Source: Paralvinella palmiformis (taxonomy: Eukaryota; Annelida; Polychaeta; Terebellida; Alvinellidae). Taken from it: a DNA stretch of 64,000 nucleotides. Each line of letters starts with the position of its first letter. The first letter of the stretch is position 1. The notes below the pieces were generated by a model, which did not search any database, was not told the DNA's origin, and was given only the letters and a program-made list of their open reading frames with translations. The DNA is taken from NCBI GenBank assembly GCA_025642065.1, contig JAODUP010000012.1:880001-944000 (forward strand), written 5' to 3'. The position numbers and the translations under genes are program-made. Below, in pieces: positions 28,537 through 39,469 of this stretch.

Positions 28537-31500
28537 CATATGTATATATATATATATATATATAACATATAATATTTATTGTGCTAAATGACATGATACC
28601 CAGTAGCTATTCCTGCCTTGGAAACATTGTATTACAATCTGAAAGGCAGATTGATTCATCTGATGACTTTAATATTAAACAACATGAGCAACTTAGTATG
28701 ATTTGGTTTTGCATCATATAACAGTCACCATTATATTAAAACAAACTGATTGATTAGACAGCAAAACATATTGACAGTCATTCTGTGTATGTTTTAGCTG
28801 TTTATTATAATGTATGATATGAACAGAACACACCTCAAATTTAGCATATACATAACTCGTCCAATTCTGTTTTAGCTGGAACATTAGGTATCTATTGGCA
28901 AGTTGAAATATAAACAGAAAATTATCCATCATATCTTTACATTGCAGTACATCAGTGAATTGATGCTATTAAAGTGCATGGCTTCAAAAGAAACCCAGTT
29001 ACATCAATCATGAATATAGAAGCAGTGTATGTGCTAGATTCAGCCTGCTTCCTGAAATCAAACTGTTCACAGTTCTGCACATTCTTCTATGAATTTATTG
29101 GCCAATCAAGTGTCAGTGTAAACTACAGACCATAATGATGATGATGATCAGTGTTGTTTTCTAGTCTCAATCAAGTGATCTGAGCCAGTTGGTAAGCAAT
29201 AATTATGACAGCACAGAACCCTTAAACAACCAGGACATTATCAACACAGAATATGAAACATTTGTACTGAAGATCATAAGATCGTAAGATTAAATACACA
29301 TGAAGTATTCCTAGAGTATAGAATACTTTAATATATACACCTGGAGGAGATGGAATTCCTGCAGAAGTATGGAAGCACGGAGGAGACAATCTGTTCAGCA
29401 GACTGCACCAACTAATCACCAATGCCTGGGAAGTGGGTTCTGTACCACAAGCATGGAAGGATGCCAGCATTGTAACCATCTATAAGAAAGGTGATCAAAC
29501 AGACTGTGGGAACTATAGAGGAATCTTCAAGATCTTTACCAGGGTCCACCTCAATAGACTATCTACCCACATAACACCAGAGGTAGTTCTGGAGACAATG
29601 TAGCTTCAGAGGTAACTGGAACACCATGGATATGATGTTTTGTCTCCAACAGCTACAAGAAAAGTGCATTGAGCAGGACCAACTACTGTATATGGTATTA
29701 GTCAACTTCAGTAAGGCATTTGATACAGTTGGGAGGACCGGGCTATGGCAGCTACTGAGGAAGTATGGCTGCCCAGAGAAGTTCACAACAATGATCAAGG
29801 CACTACTGGCCCCTACGCTCTTCTCCATCTTCCTATCAGCAATGGTCAGCAAGGCTTTCCAAGACGTGGGGGTGGCGTCTACATACAGAGCACTGTCCTA
29901 TTCAACATCGCACATTTCAGAGCAAAAACCAAGACTACTCGGATACTAATGAGAGAGACGCTATTTGCAGATGACAGTGTACTGGTTGCACACTCTGCTG
30001 CGTTGATACAGAAAATAGTGGATGCTTTCTCCGATGCATCAAAGAAGTTGATACAGAAAATAGTGGATGCTTTCTCCAATGCATCAAAGAAATTCGTCCT
30101 GAATATTAACATCAAGAAGACTGAGGTCCTGTACCAACCCAACTCTACAAAACCCCAAGAGAAGGATATCATGATTGATGTAAACAAGCTGAACTCTGTT
30201 CTGGAATTCACCTACCTTTGAAGCACTCTATCAAGAAATAGATGCATTAACGATGAAATACAGAGGAGGATGGCTAAGGCTAGTGCATCTTTCAGCCGAA
30301 TACGCCAGAGCCTCTGAAACAACCACCATGTGCCCATGCGGCTTAAGGCAAGATATACTGTGCAATCGTACTGGCCAACCTCCTATATGGAGCCGAGGCC
30401 TGGACAGTATACAGACGACAGGTGAATAAGCTGCATGCCTTCATGATGCAACATCTGCATTTGATCATGAGAACAACTTGGATTAAGAAAGTGACAAACA
30501 AGGAAATAATCTAATGGACAGGGCTTCCATTTATGGAAGATCATCTGATCAGAAAGAATATCCGGAGGACTGGACACATCAAGAGGATGTCACCAGACAG
30601 GCTACCAAAGCAGTTTCTCTACTCTCAACTGTCTTCTGGTCACAGAAAGAGAGGGCCCCCTCATGTCTGGTTCAAAGATACCATCAAGAGAAACCTGAAG
30701 ATGAGAGACATATAGACCGACTCATGGACATCATTCTCACAGCAGAGACATAAATGAAGAACAATAGTCAAGTGATGGAAGCAGTCTTTGTCACATTGCA
30801 ACCGACAGCATGATGAATATATACAACTAATATATAAGTAATTAATACTTTGTGACAAATTTATACCTGAGCACAGATAAATATGAGCAAGAAGCATTTT
30901 GGTACCATTTCGACTTACACAAGAAACTTCACCAGCCCGTCACCCCTAACACTATGCCGACACTGTCAACAAGTGTACGACCCGGTACATTATCTGCTTA
31001 ACTGCCCAGCCTACCCGAAGCACCGAAGATACTTAAAGGTCATCTCCGCCCGGAAGACCACAAACTTCCAGACCGCCACCTAGCAGCATTGCTCATAAGA
31101 AAATCAACATTCCTACCAGACATCATAACTCCACTTCTCCAGAAAGATCTCTACATATACCAAGCACAGATCAGACCGCCCCTATGGACTAGTGGATAAG
31201 AGCGTGGGGCTTCCGTACCCATAGTCCATGCTGTTCGGGAGGCCAGAGGTTCGGATCCCGGCCGCGACATTATAGTAGGAGGAGGTTTTAGTCCAACCAG
31301 GCAACTGGTAAAGTTATTCTCCTCCGAAAGTGACTTTTATAGTAAACTGAAGTGCCACCATGTTAAACAACTCCCAGTTCGCCAATCTTCATAACAACAG
31401 AAGTCAACACCAGGTGGATGTGCCAAATAGGCGATAGCCAGGGGTCTCTACCCCAAAGTTCAATAAGGTTCCATCTCAGCTCTCAACATACACTCATAAA

Positions 31501-34500
31501 CTCGGTGTATGTCTTTTCAAGGTGATTACACACTGAATTCAGGAGCCTCACTGCATCCTGTTTAGTTATTTGCCTCCATAGAATACAATATTTGATGGTG
31601 ATTCTGGCTAATTTGAGGTTTTCCTGAAACAATAATGATTTAGGAACCATAGCATATTTCCAAAAGAAATCAAATCATTAAGTTGAAGCCCTTTTGTTCT
31701 CTTTCTTGTAGTGAAATGGGGTGATAATTGTGTTTTTGTATTTGCTAGTTAGGACTGGTATATTGTTGGACTCTGCTCTGAAATCAGGATATTAACCAGG
31801 TTTTAGTTTTGATGACTATAAATAGAGCTGATTGTAGTAAACCCTACAGAAAGGTTTGTGGTCTGGTCGGTAACGTCATTCTCCAGCTGTCCAATGGCTT
31901 CCATAATGTGTAATCACAGGGGGAAAAAAGTACTTGAATGATAAACTTGAAAATGTTGGAAACATTATATACCCGTGGTGTATTTTTATGCATCAGTATT
32001 AAAACCATTTTATTCATATAACTGTGTTTTTGCACATAATTGAACATATCTATCCTTCAAAGGGTGTATGAAGCAGTGTAATGATGATGTTGTTGTTGTT
32101 ATTGTTGTTCTGTATGTTGTGACTTACCTGTCACACGAATGTTTTATATTTTTTAATTATATTTTGATAAGATTTGTTTGCTTCATATTCTAAATGCATT
32201 TAGTGATTACAAATCTAAAATCTATGGAGAAAAATAATGAAGAATGAGCCTTTGATATATCTGTCTTGAAGAATCATGTAAATCTTTACAAAAGAATGGA
32301 CTGTTTACCTATATCAACAGATATTTACAAATCTAGACAAATACTTATTAACAATAAAGTAGACACCTTTACTTGCCAATTTGTATACTTTTATTATTGC
32401 AGAAATAAAAGGGCCAGTAAGTTTGGAAGGGTCAGCTTTATTAAGTTTCTATTGGACACCTGTATGTTTATAGAAGTGTGTGTGTGTGTGTGTGTGATTT
32501 TTCCGATTTACATATAGATCTAGTAGTGATTCTTTAATTATGTCTTTTCTTTCTATCTTATATTTGGCTTTTAACCTATTATATGTGGTAAACTACTTGC
32601 TGGTTATAGCTCTGTATATATTAACTCTGGCTGTCTGCCAAGATTTATTATGATGTCGCTACATCATGTATTGGTAGGTGTCTGTACTGAATAGCTGTGA
32701 CACAGTGTGAGCCATTTGATAATGTACTTAAATTTGACATGTCATAAGCAAACTGTATGAACACGTGTTCTGGTTAGCACATGATATTAAAGTCATATTA
32801 AACTTGCAGCAAGTAAAGAAATCATTTGTTAGGTTCTTAACACCTACTTATTTAAATTAGCCTATTTATAATATATAAACCAGTGCATTTATGCATAAAA
32901 TGTGTTTGTTCTATATGAGCTTAGAACATGTTTTAATTATGTTTTAAATGTAGAGTGCCTTAGAGCAATTCAAATTATACAAGGTGCTATATAAAATACT
33001 ATTATTATATTATTATATATTATATAAATTCTGAAACATGAACAATGTTATAACCTATCATATAAATAATTGCATTTTACAACCAATGCTTTTTTATCAT
33101 TGTTGATTATTGTTGTAAATGAAGTAATATGTACACATACTTATGATTCTGAAAATAGTTTACCAAACAATGTGTATACGCACACGAATGTAAAATGTAA
33201 TAGTAAGTAATGTTTACCCTCTGTGTCTGTGGGGTGTGTCATTTTATCAGCTTATGATGTAGTTTCTTCCAGATTTGACCATTGGTTAGGTTAACCACCA
33301 ATCAATCAACCACATACTTGAGTGATGAGTATCTATACTTGTGTCTAGCCTTATTTGTGAGAGTGATGCGAATTGATAAATGTCTTTTGACTTTTAGCAC
33401 ACATTGGCCTTTTAGATTGACCTAATTATAGTTGTATCCACCTAAAAATGGACAGTAGTAACGTGAATTATTATATTTCTTTGATATGGGCTATAACCTT
33501 TATATAAGTATGTTAAAAATGTTATATAATATAAAGTAAGATATTATCTTAGCTTTTTATGGATGAACTATTTAAACAGTTATTTAATTATTTCGTGGCA
33601 CAAATTGTGGAATAACTAATTTTATTTGATCCAACTGGATAAGCAGGAATAGCAGATTTGGTCAGGAAGCAGTCTGTACATTACTCCGTACAATGTATAA
33701 CCAGAAAATAAAATATTACACCAATAGTTGGATGAAATTGTACATTGTTAGTCAATGTATATTCTTGGTTGCGGTTACAGTCAAAATATAAAAATCAAAC
33801 AAGTTAAGGTTATATACAACTTAAAAACAAAATGCTCTTCATTTTTACCTAAGTAACAACAAACCTCATCCCATCATCACTTTATACCTGTGTCAGTTTT
33901 GTTGTGTATTTATCATAATCTTATCCATTTGTCTACTAATACTGTAGATGTTATTCATACGATGATTTTGCTATGCAGACATTTTCTGTCTAAGTGGTTA
34001 TTAACTGTAACAATGTATCCGGTAGTAAAACATATTTGAGTTTCTCTGAAACATCAACCAGCTCAAGAAGGAATAATTAGTATGTTACGTGTTTGTCATG
34101 GAATAGATTTCACGTTAACCATCATTCTAAGCATTTATTCTGTTGTCAATTTTTGGAAATAGGAATGTATAATATTTTATCATTCTTCTGATAACTCGAT
34201 AAATACCGAAGCTTAATATATTTAATATATTTTCAGGTCCAACTTAGATGTATACGATCAAATGAGTACGCCCGCTCAGGGTGAGGTAGCTAATACACCA
34301 CTTGTAGGAAGTGAGGGTGAGAGCATTCAGGATCCAGGATCGGTGTCAGTCTCTGACATCATGTCACCACCTTCTACAGGATTACGAACAGGAAAACCTC
34401 CACCTGTCAAAAAGTAATCATTGCTATGCTGACATATGACATTACTGAATTATGATAATGTTTAATTAAACTGTATAACTATACTTTCATTTATTTATTC

Positions 34501-34675
34501 TGACCTCAGTCCTTGTTTGTTTATTTATTACTATAAGATAAAAAGTGTATTGTTATCGTTAAAATAAATTATAATATATGTATTTTAGTCAGTCAGGTTA
34601 GTCAGTCAGTTGATGATTTGATTATTCCAGCTCATTTTGATTTTTCTTTTATGTTACAGAGTGAAGAAGAAATAA
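20902..34675 (+). CDS. SUPT7L: SUPT7L, STAGA complex 65 kDa subunit gamma
   Basis: Ten exons: 20902-21056, 21281-21398, 23071-23201, 23447-23556, 24286-24407, 25177-25364, 26221-26309, 27020-27128, 34237-34413 and 34660-34675. All are GT-AG and total 1215 nt, or 404 aa, close to the roughly 414 aa of the vertebrate protein. Recognised blocks, in order: N-terminal 'HWGEIP' and 'PPLHQPS', then 'ITLHTIRLVQYAKKIRGMI'. The bromodomain-associated histone fold (about residues 150-205) follows: 'CRKLLRRSVAAICCHAGYD', 'VLETLTDVCSEYYLQMTQLL'. After it come 'DVIEQVFHEMGIGS' and 'VKEESTSDIQFP', and finally a basic tail PPPVKKVKKK that could be a nuclear signal. In the family this subunit pairs with a TAF-type histone fold to support the core of the SAGA/STAGA histone acetyltransferase coactivator in the nucleus. 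The chosen ATG gives the conserved WGEIP start. A 7.1-kb intron before exon 9 is filled with retrotransposon debris. Confidence 0.93.
22145..22935 (+). pseudogene. Decayed LINE 3' part, (ATT)n-tail family
   Basis: In SUPT7L intron 2. Frames give 'CRAPYYHLKNIHNHKTFLT' (22195), a conserved non-LTR reverse transcriptase block, then a broken equivalent of the 'LQ-x-VQN-x-AAR' block (22418) and 'KSISDSAPEYICEF' (22555). The 3' tail 'CCTTTGAATGGCTCCTACTA' and AT-rich end match 6537-6610 and 11030-11100. It is stopped and shifted throughout. Confidence 0.65.
24762..24783. repeat. (CT)n microsatellite
   Basis: Short CT run in SUPT7L intron 5, followed by a CA-rich stretch. Confidence 0.85.
28495..28563. 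repeat. (CA)n-(TA)n compound microsatellite
   Basis: A CA run merges into TA runs with a CATATG interruption. It is in SUPT7L intron 8. Confidence 0.9.
29335..30755 (+). pseudogene. Non-LTR retrotransposon reverse transcriptase, broken
   Basis: In SUPT7L intron 8, same strand as the gene. Blocks in order: 'GGDGIPAEVWKHGGD' (29345), 'VPQAWKDASIVTIYKKGD' (29440), 'DCGNYRGI' (29505), 'LQEKCIEQDQLLYMVLVNFS' (29650), 'KAFDTVGRTGLWQLLRKYGC' (29715). The catalytic strand is ETLFADDSVLVAHSA (29955). The C-terminal 'NIRRTGHIKRMSPDRLPKQF' is at about 30560. Frames switch several times and stops occur, so it is inactive. A 45-bp unit (30003-30047) is repeated directly at 30048-30092 with two differences. 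The endonuclease domain is missing, giving a 5'-truncated insertion. The clade is not assigned. Confidence 0.85.
30880..31475 (+). pseudogene. LINE 3' end with zinc knuckle, split by a SINE
   Basis: An open frame at 30883-31083 contains 'LTLCRHCQQVYDPVHYLLNC', a CX2CX7HX4C knuckle seen at the C-terminus of several LINE clades, followed by PAYPKHRRYL. The noncoding tail ends 'AGCCAGGGGTCTCTACCCC'. Sequence before about 31160 and after about 31385 is continuous in the diverged copy at 18665-18998. The block between is therefore a later insertion. Confidence 0.7.
31178..31375 (+). repeat. tRNA-derived SINE nested in a LINE
   Basis: A-box-like 'GGACTAGTGGATAAGAGCG' and B box 'GAGGTTCGGATCCCGGCC' lie at longer-than-tRNA spacing, then a body 'GGAGGAGGTTTTAGTCCAACC'. 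It interrupts the LINE 3' end described for 30880-31475. The exact target duplication is unclear. Confidence 0.65.
32930..33030 (+). repeat. LINE 3' tail, second family
   Basis: 'AGAGTGCCTTAGAGCA' and 'AAGGTGCTATATAAAATACT' followed by (ATT)n match the general form of LINE 3' termini (a G-x-GCCTTAGAG hairpin region then microsatellite). It differs from the tail at 6540, 11030 and 22880. No coding part is seen. Confidence 0.5.
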
Positions 34676-34770
34676 TCAAACTGAAACATTTACCTGTTAT
34701 AGGAGCCTAGTGCGATATGGGTTTTATCTTGTTTATTAGTAGCAGAAACATTATTTTGTTGTGATGGTAA

Positions 34771-34776
34771 AATAAA
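34771..34776 (+). promoter_or_regulatory. SUPT7L: Polyadenylation signal of SUPT7L
   Basis: AATAAA about 95 nt after the TAA stop, followed by a T/GT-rich stretch (GTGTGGTGTTTATGG) suitable as a downstream element. Confidence 0.7.
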
Positions 34777-34799
34777 ACCTTATATCTTTAGTGTGGTGT

Positions 34800-35760
34800 T
34801 TATGGTGAAGGGTAAGTGCTTGAAATATGAATTACACACATAATGATCACAGACATGCACACACACACACATATATACTAGCTTAAAAGATGCCCTCCGC
34901 ACGGACTTTAAAGCTTGCTACTGCGGATGGCTACTTGGGCCTTCGGCCTAAATAAATATAAGTAATAAAAAACTAACTTTAATAAGTAAACTTCATAATC
35001 CCAGCCAATGTTATATTCACCACTGTTTACGACTCTTGTCAGAATCTTTGTGAACACACAGACATTCACCTATGTGTGTGTGTGTGTGTGTGTATACACA
35101 CACACACACACACACACATAGGAGCACAGACTCAGACAAAATATGTTTGCCTTCTCTACTTCTCTCTCTTAGAACATAGGACAATGTTACATAAATCTTA
35201 CGAAGCACAGTAAATTAAAAATGGCCATTATAAAACTACATCTTCCATGACTATCATAACAATGTTAGAGACACATACTTATCATTAACAATGGAATGTG
35301 TTACACATTGTCTAAACGATATTTTTCTATCTGACACTTGTCCTTCTACCCATCCCTCTCTCCGTACTGACATACCAAACAATGCCGTTGAACATCCTAT
35401 ACAGAATGAACGTTTGCAAACTCTGCCCTGTCGTAATAACTAAGATGTGAGTAACATTTCAATATGTTCTGTGTACTGTTTCTGGCTCGCAGTAAGACTA
35501 GGTGTTAAATAGCGCTCATTAAGTGTTTTATTGTCAGAACGGAGACTTGACGTTGTTTGCATGTGAATTTGTCAACAGTACGCCGGACGGTCCGTGTAAG
35601 TGCTCAAACAGCGCGTATCTGTAATGCATCCTGGCCCGCCTGATGACATAAAATGGATTTTATTTGCAATTTTACACCCATTAAAATCGTGCCAACGGTC
35701 AAGGTGAGTGTGAAAATTATGTCCTCGGGCGTCTGATGGGCCACGATGATAGCGTATCTA
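34800..35760. other. Intergenic between SUPT7L and Gly/Tyr-rich gene A
   Basis: Contains a (TG)n-(CA)n palindrome at 35069-35122 and, in the last 250 nt, sequence with more GC that probably belongs to the promoter of the downstream gene. No exon supported. Confidence 0.5.
35069..35122. repeat. Self-complementary (TG)n-ATA-(CA)n tract
   Basis: CCTATG(TG)n TATA (CA)nCATAGG forms an almost perfect inverted repeat; the right arm is one dinucleotide longer. It could extrude as a cruciform or Z-DNA. Confidence 0.85.
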
Positions 35761-35775
35761 GACCATAATATAGCA

Positions 35776-35783
35776 TATATAAG
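35776..35783 (+). promoter_or_regulatory. TATA box of Gly/Tyr-rich gene A
   Basis: TATATAAG lies 105 nt before the ATG at 35888, leaving room for a short 5' UTR. A strong TATA box suits a highly expressed secretory gene (inference). Confidence 0.6.
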
Positions 35784-35887
35784 ACCAGGCCACGTTACCG
35801 GATCGTCACTTGACCTTCTTGTCGTATTCCACTCAGTACCCGGTCTGTACTCTGCTGTACTCTATTCTGATACACGTTATCACCGAG

Positions 35888-37022
35888 ATGAAGTTACTCT
35901 GTCTGGCTCTTTGCCTGGGCGTCGTATCCGCAGGTTACGGCGGTGGTTACGGTGGTGGTTACGGCGGTGGTTACGGCGGTGGTTACGGATATGGTTTCAG
36001 AAAGGTGTAAGTATCAACAGCTAAGAACGATGTTCTCGGTTAATACACGTGTGAGTGGTTTTAGCAACTATTTGGTTTGCCGTTCATTTTATTGTTCGAC
36101 TCTAAAAGAGCTTTTGTCGCCATTCGTCTATCTTGTAGCTGTTTAATAAAAATATTTTCCCCGTTCATTTAATGACTAGTTCGGTTCTATTCAGGCATCC
36201 TCCATCTTATTGGCTTGCAATCACTGGCCGACTGAGATAAACTAATTATCAGCACATCGATCATCTGATCAATTTAAACTATAGTTATTCTGTATCTTAC
36301 AATGAACATGATGGGCCACAATCATTAATTGTTTCACAGTGACAAAAAATAGCCGAATTATAGCTAATTAGCTGATCTTTTTTTGCCCAATTTGTTTTCC
36401 TAATTTGTTTGTGCCTTTGTATCATACAATCGTTTTAATGGTCCAAAGCTTTTTTTCAATAGCAATACATTTATAATTCATTTGTGTGTACGTGAATTAA
36501 AGTTTGACGTGTATGTAATATTAAAGCTGTATTGTTCGAAAGATAAAAGCTACGCTCGGTACGTTCCTAGTGATGGCATCATTAGTTATAGATTGTATGA
36601 GATGAGCAAGAAGCCTTTATTGTTGCACTAACGTTCTGAACACGTTTTAGACATACCTATATAAGAACTCTTGCTCGGTGACATCATCCCATCTTAAACA
36701 CCGCGTATATCATTATTTCTGTATATGTATACTAATGCCCTAATAAGACCCCTCGTATCAGTCGGAGAGTTATTTATATTACAGACCTGGGGGCTTCGCG
36801 GCGCCTTATCGTAATGACGCCCGCCAGGTGGCGGTAAATCACGTGGCCGAGAGTATTGGCACCGGGACTGGTACAGCTCGTTATTATGGTGTGCCCGGTA
36901 CTGGCAGATATTTTGATTATAACAGCTATGGTGGCTACGGAGGATACGGTGGATACGGAGGACGTGGTGGCTACGGAGGAAGTGGAGGATACGGAGGATA
37001 TGGTGGGATGAATTATCACTAA
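35888..37022 (+). CDS. Secreted Gly/Tyr-rich protein A
   Basis: Two coding exons, 35888-36006 and 36785-37022, join at phase 2 into 118 aa. The signal peptide is MKLLCLALCLGVVSA. The mature protein begins with four GYGGG-type repeats, then FRKVPGGFAAPYRNDARQ, a core NHVAESIG...GTARYYGVPGTGRY, and ends in GGYGGYGGY repeats with a terminal MNYH. There are no Cys in the mature chain. I do not recognise a named family. Composition and secretion resemble extracellular structural proteins such as shell, cuticle or adhesive matrix components, but that is inference. The paralogue at 38339-39389 (-) shares the core and intron phase. A GTAATT donor directly follows the TAA stop. An acceptor at 37223-37224 and AATAAA at 37319 suggest a separate 3' UTR exon. 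Confidence 0.82.
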
Positions 37023-37224
37023 GTAATTATGATGTACGTGAAGTGGTATTATTTCAAGGATATGTGTATAAAAGTATATAAATAATTTCTTTATAGCTCA
37101 CTGTTTAGCTGATGATATATGTGATAATATTTAATTTATGGTATTTTCACGTGACCTTACTACTCTGACGTTACCGATTTGTCGGAGTGATTAGCTATTC
37201 ATGGTCTATTTTTTTTATTTTCAG

Positions 37225-37345
37225 GTAAACCGAGTCCATAGACATGCTTTCATTTCTGCTAAATGATGTGTATAGTTTGCAACTAATACAAAGCGACGTC
37301 TTATATTTTGTTTTTGATAATAAACTATTTTACAATGTATTCAGT
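37225..37345 (+). other. Probable 3' UTR exon of Gly/Tyr-rich gene A
   Basis: It begins after a strong acceptor (TTTTTTTATTTTCAG) and contains AATAAA at 37319-37324. The donor would be the GT immediately after the stop codon at 37020-37022. It is inferred from splice signals and from the same arrangement in the paralogue. Confidence 0.5.
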
Positions 37346-37594
37346 CTGCTAAGTTGTTACTGTATTTTAAAGCCCATTCGTGTGCGTTTGTGTGTGTACA
37401 TGCGCGCGCGCACGTGTGTGTCATAAACACACATATATAGACGTATTAAAAGCCGCAAAAATATTATAATAATTGCATAAAATATGAATTTGCACTGTGA
37501 TCTACTAATATTTTCATATTTTGTGACGGGTATTTGGCAGATGTTCATTTTATTTTTAATAGAAAAACAAGAACTTCAATTTAATCTAACTTAA

Positions 37595-37663
37595 AATTTT
37601 ATTTACCCTCTGATACAGCAGTAACAGCTTTCTTGAGTTGCATTTTAAAACATTCCAGTCATT
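37595..37663 (-). other. Probable 3' UTR exon of Gly/Tyr-rich gene B
   Basis: On the minus strand an acceptor (TTATTTTGTTTACAG) ends at 37664, and AATAAA lies at 37603-37598. The matching donor GTGAGC starts at 38333, five nucleotides after the stop of the coding exon. It is inferred, not observed as RNA. Confidence 0.5.
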
Positions 37664-38338
37664 CTGTAAACAAAATAAGAACAGTAGATTATAGAATTAA
37701 CCAAAGGATATTAAAACTTATGAGATATCAGCATACAAAATCTTGTGATTAGCATTTACGTATTCAGTCTTTAAAAAAATCTATTTCTCCACAACATCAA
37801 AATAGATGGGTTTTCTGTCGATTAATTTTAATATTTTGATAAGAGCCAAATATCACAATGCATTTGTATATTTATGAGCCTCCAATAAACATAGATGACA
37901 GGTTGCCGAATATGACATCACATAGGAGGAAACCCCTTTTAGGGTGTTAATTATTTTACGCTTTCATCGATCTGGTAAGTATTACTCTGCCAGGACATGA
38001 TTCTCGAACGTTTTGTTTTAATAGATAAAGAGCTAATGCTCTCCATAATGGAATAATAATTTTATTTCATGACTTTAGGTTCTGCGATTTTTTAAAGTGA
38101 CGTCATGTACGACAAATTTCCCATCGACTCTAATGTGCGTATAAACATAAAATATACACCAAACTGAAAACAAATAACAGGATGTTAGTGCAGAACAATT
38201 TGGGTAGTCCAGTGGCAATTTGTGATCCGGGAAAGCTTGTTTTCTTCTAAAATATATAGCTGCACATAAATTCTATCTGCGACCCGTCAAGAAGGTATCT
38301 TAAGTTTGAATGACACTAAATAACAGCGCTCACCCTGT

Positions 38339-39389
38339 TTAGTACGCAAAGCGATAGCCGTAAGGATAGCCCCCATAGTATCCCTGGTATCCATAGTAAT
38401 ATCCAGGATTGTAATATCCGTAGTAGCGACCTGATCCAGGAACGCCATAATAACGTGCAGTTCCTGAGCTGGCACCTTTCAATTCAGCTACTCTGTTGAC
38501 AACATGCTGACGAAAGTCGTTACGGTATGGCGCAGCAATGCCTCCAGGACTGTTAGAATACATATATAATAAGTTATATAGAGAGTGTTTTTTTGGCCAT
38601 CGTATCAATATAGGTCCAATTTTACACTATAAGGATTTTTTAAATATAAAATGATAGAAGCGAGAACCAATTAGCAACCAGAACGATAAATTATGATGTT
38701 TGATATTTTACGGCCACTTTTATGCACACGGTAACCTAATTGGGCCGAGCGACCTCCAAATGGTAATAAGACGAAATAAAAGATGACACTACAATAAAGG
38801 AAAAAATATTGGTTATCATTATTATCATTATTTCGTTTTAGACTTTATAGTCTGCTATATTCACAATAACGGAAATTGAAAGCTATTAAATCAGTGTTAA
38901 ATGTTTAGCAAATGCTAAAAAAATCAATTATATGTTAACGAAAAATGATAATAATAATAATAATAATAATAACAGCATAACGCTTTTACAAATCTTTTGG
39001 TTCGAAGAAGAAAAAAGTATTTGACATCGCATGAACGGATAAATTGGTAAACAATTATCTTTCCCGGCAATAGTACACTGTGCCTAAACAATACCGTGTG
39101 CAATCCAATATTCAAAGTCATACATTTCATAACAAAGAATCGTGTGCGGAATTAATGTTTTGTAATAAGCTCGATGTGATAAAATCAACATCGAAGTGCT
39201 TTATGTATCGTACTCATCAGCGTAACATGAATTATTTTAAATCGAATTGTATTACTTACAAGAAACTGATTACATATGTTCTGTGTTCAGAAATTCAAAG
39301 TGTACTTACACTGGCCTAAGACCCGTGCCTATGTCAGCCGCTGATAGAGCGATTAAAGCAAGAAAGGCGAAAAGTAAAATTGTCTTCAT
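38339..39389 (-). CDS. Secreted Gly/Tyr-rich protein B, paralogue of A
   Basis: Minus-strand exons 39389-39310 and 38549-38339 join at phase 2 into 96 aa. Signal peptide MKTILLFAFLALIALSAA, then a short DIGTGLRP linker where A carries its first GYGGG repeats. The core follows: VPGGIAAPYRNDFRQ, VVNRVAELKG, SGTARYYGVPGSGRYYGY. The tail is Tyr-rich (YNPGYYYGYQGYYGGY), ending RFAY. Shared with A: intron position and phase, the PGG-x-AAPYRND-x-RQ and GTARYYGVPG-x-GRY blocks, and a probable intron just after the stop. The low-complexity ends differ in composition (Gly-rich in A, Tyr-rich in B). No mature Cys. Same inferred role as A in an extracellular matrix; family not named. Confidence 0.82.
38698..38790 (-). 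repeat. SINE family 2 body fragment
   Basis: Read on the minus strand it gives 'TCATCTTTTATTTCGTC', 'CGCTCGGCCCAATTAGG' and 'AAGTGGCCGTAAA', the body of family 2 (7585-7690, 8790-8955). It lies in the intron of Gly/Tyr-rich gene B, in the gene's own orientation. Confidence 0.6.
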
Positions 39390-39448
39390 CCTGAATTGGG
39401 TCTTCTTCACTCCGGCTATCTCTGGTTACGAGTGTTCCGAATAGCCGA

Positions 39449-39457
39449 CTATATATA
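39449..39457 (-). promoter_or_regulatory. TATA box of Gly/Tyr-rich gene B
   Basis: TATATATAG on the minus strand, about 60 nt before the ATG at 39389, as expected for a short 5' UTR. Confidence 0.6.
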
Positions 39458-39469
39458 CACATACCTGAC

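Noticed and set aside
20902..34675. CRISPR array or prokaryotic operon
   Set aside because: Introns, TATA boxes, SINEs and microsatellites show nuclear eukaryotic DNA. No direct-repeat and spacer array is present.
36774..37019. 81-aa Ser/Thr/Val-rich frame on the minus strand
   Set aside because: Antisense of the Gly/Tyr repeat codons of gene A.
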